Shown one piece after another: positions 5,696-5,747 of a stretch of 5,747 bases of DNA; position 1 is the stretch's first letter; every line of letters starts with the position of its first letter. Below the pieces are notes generated by a model. The model was not told the origin of the DNA. It ran no database searches and saw only the letters and a list, made by a program, of their open reading frames with translations. The position numbers and the translations under genes were made by a program. This DNA comes from an uncultured Alphaproteobacteria bacterium (GTDB lineage: Bacteria > Pseudomonadota > Alphaproteobacteria > RF32 > CAG-239): contig CAMOLN010000079.1 in NCBI GenBank assembly GCA_946618745.1, positions 1-5,747 of the forward strand, in the 5' to 3' direction.

Positions 5696-5747
5696 CGGGA
5701 CGTAGTTCAGTCTGGTAGAGCGCTTGCATGGGGTGCAAGAAGTCGGA
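5696..5747 (+). tRNA. tRNA-Pro (anticodon GGG), 3' end off window
   Basis: The 5' acceptor strand CGGGACG (5696-5702) is followed by T8 and A9, a D-arm (GTTC 5705-5708 with GAGC 5718-5721, loop with GG), and an anticodon arm CTTGC/GCAAG (5723-5727, 5735-5739) around the loop ATGGGGT. The anticodon is GGG at 5730-5732 with G37 after it, as in proline tRNAs reading CCC/CCU. The variable loop and the first bases of the T-arm (GGA) are present; the rest, with the acceptor 3' strand, is cut by the window end. TTGCAT (5656-5661) and TATAGC (5682-5687) upstream are a weak candidate promoter with long spacing. Confidence 0.93.

Noticed and set aside
1..5747. CRISPR arrays, insertion sequences or phage genes
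   Set aside because: No regularly spaced DNA repeats, transposase, integrase or terminal inverted repeats are visible in the window.

Overview
The window comes from an AT-rich Gram-negative bacterium that makes deoxyribonucleotides without oxygen. It encodes a class III (glycyl-radical) ribonucleotide reductase, a secreted beta-helical surface protein of autotransporter style, and a small periplasmic OB-fold protein. Together with a tRNA-Pro(GGG), this fits an anaerobic, probably gut-associated proteobacterium. From general impression of the proteins I lean towards one of the uncultured host-associated Alphaproteobacteria, but nothing here proves the lineage.

Layout, left to right. Positions 1-1615 (minus strand) hold the first 538 codons of a large surface protein: signal peptide, a passenger with regularly spaced GGA[I/L] and FxxN motifs like those of chlamydial Pmp proteins, and the start of an acidic Pro/Glu linker. 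The rest, presumably a beta-barrel, lies beyond the left edge. The short region 1616-1704 holds its ribosome binding site and overlapping inverted repeats.

Positions 1705-4739 (minus strand) are a compact three-gene nrd operon in the order nrdD catalytic subunit, a 72-residue protein, nrdG. The catalytic NrdD (686 aa) ends just after its zinc site and has no glycyl-radical motif. That motif (RVMGYLR followed by FNVGKKSEF) is in the separate 72-residue protein, which has its own Shine-Dalgarno sequence and lies in another reading frame. The enzyme therefore appears to be split: NrdG (radical SAM) would activate the small subunit, and the small subunit would pass its radical to the large one. 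Upstream of nrdD, at 4800-4846, are two NrdR-box-like palindromes with centres 31 bp apart, the classic arrangement for repression by NrdR.

The 461-bp divergent region 4740-5200 holds those operators and an AT-rich inverted repeat, with no convincing gene. On the plus strand follow a YgiW/YdeI-type BOF protein (5201-5569), a strong intrinsic terminator (5569-5600) and the first two thirds of a tRNA-Pro(GGG) gene, cut by the right edge.

The main points of interest are the split class III reductase with a cysteine-rich tail on its radical subunit, the tandem NrdR operators, the Pmp-like repeats, and a possible hairpin that would cover the autotransporter ribosome binding site.
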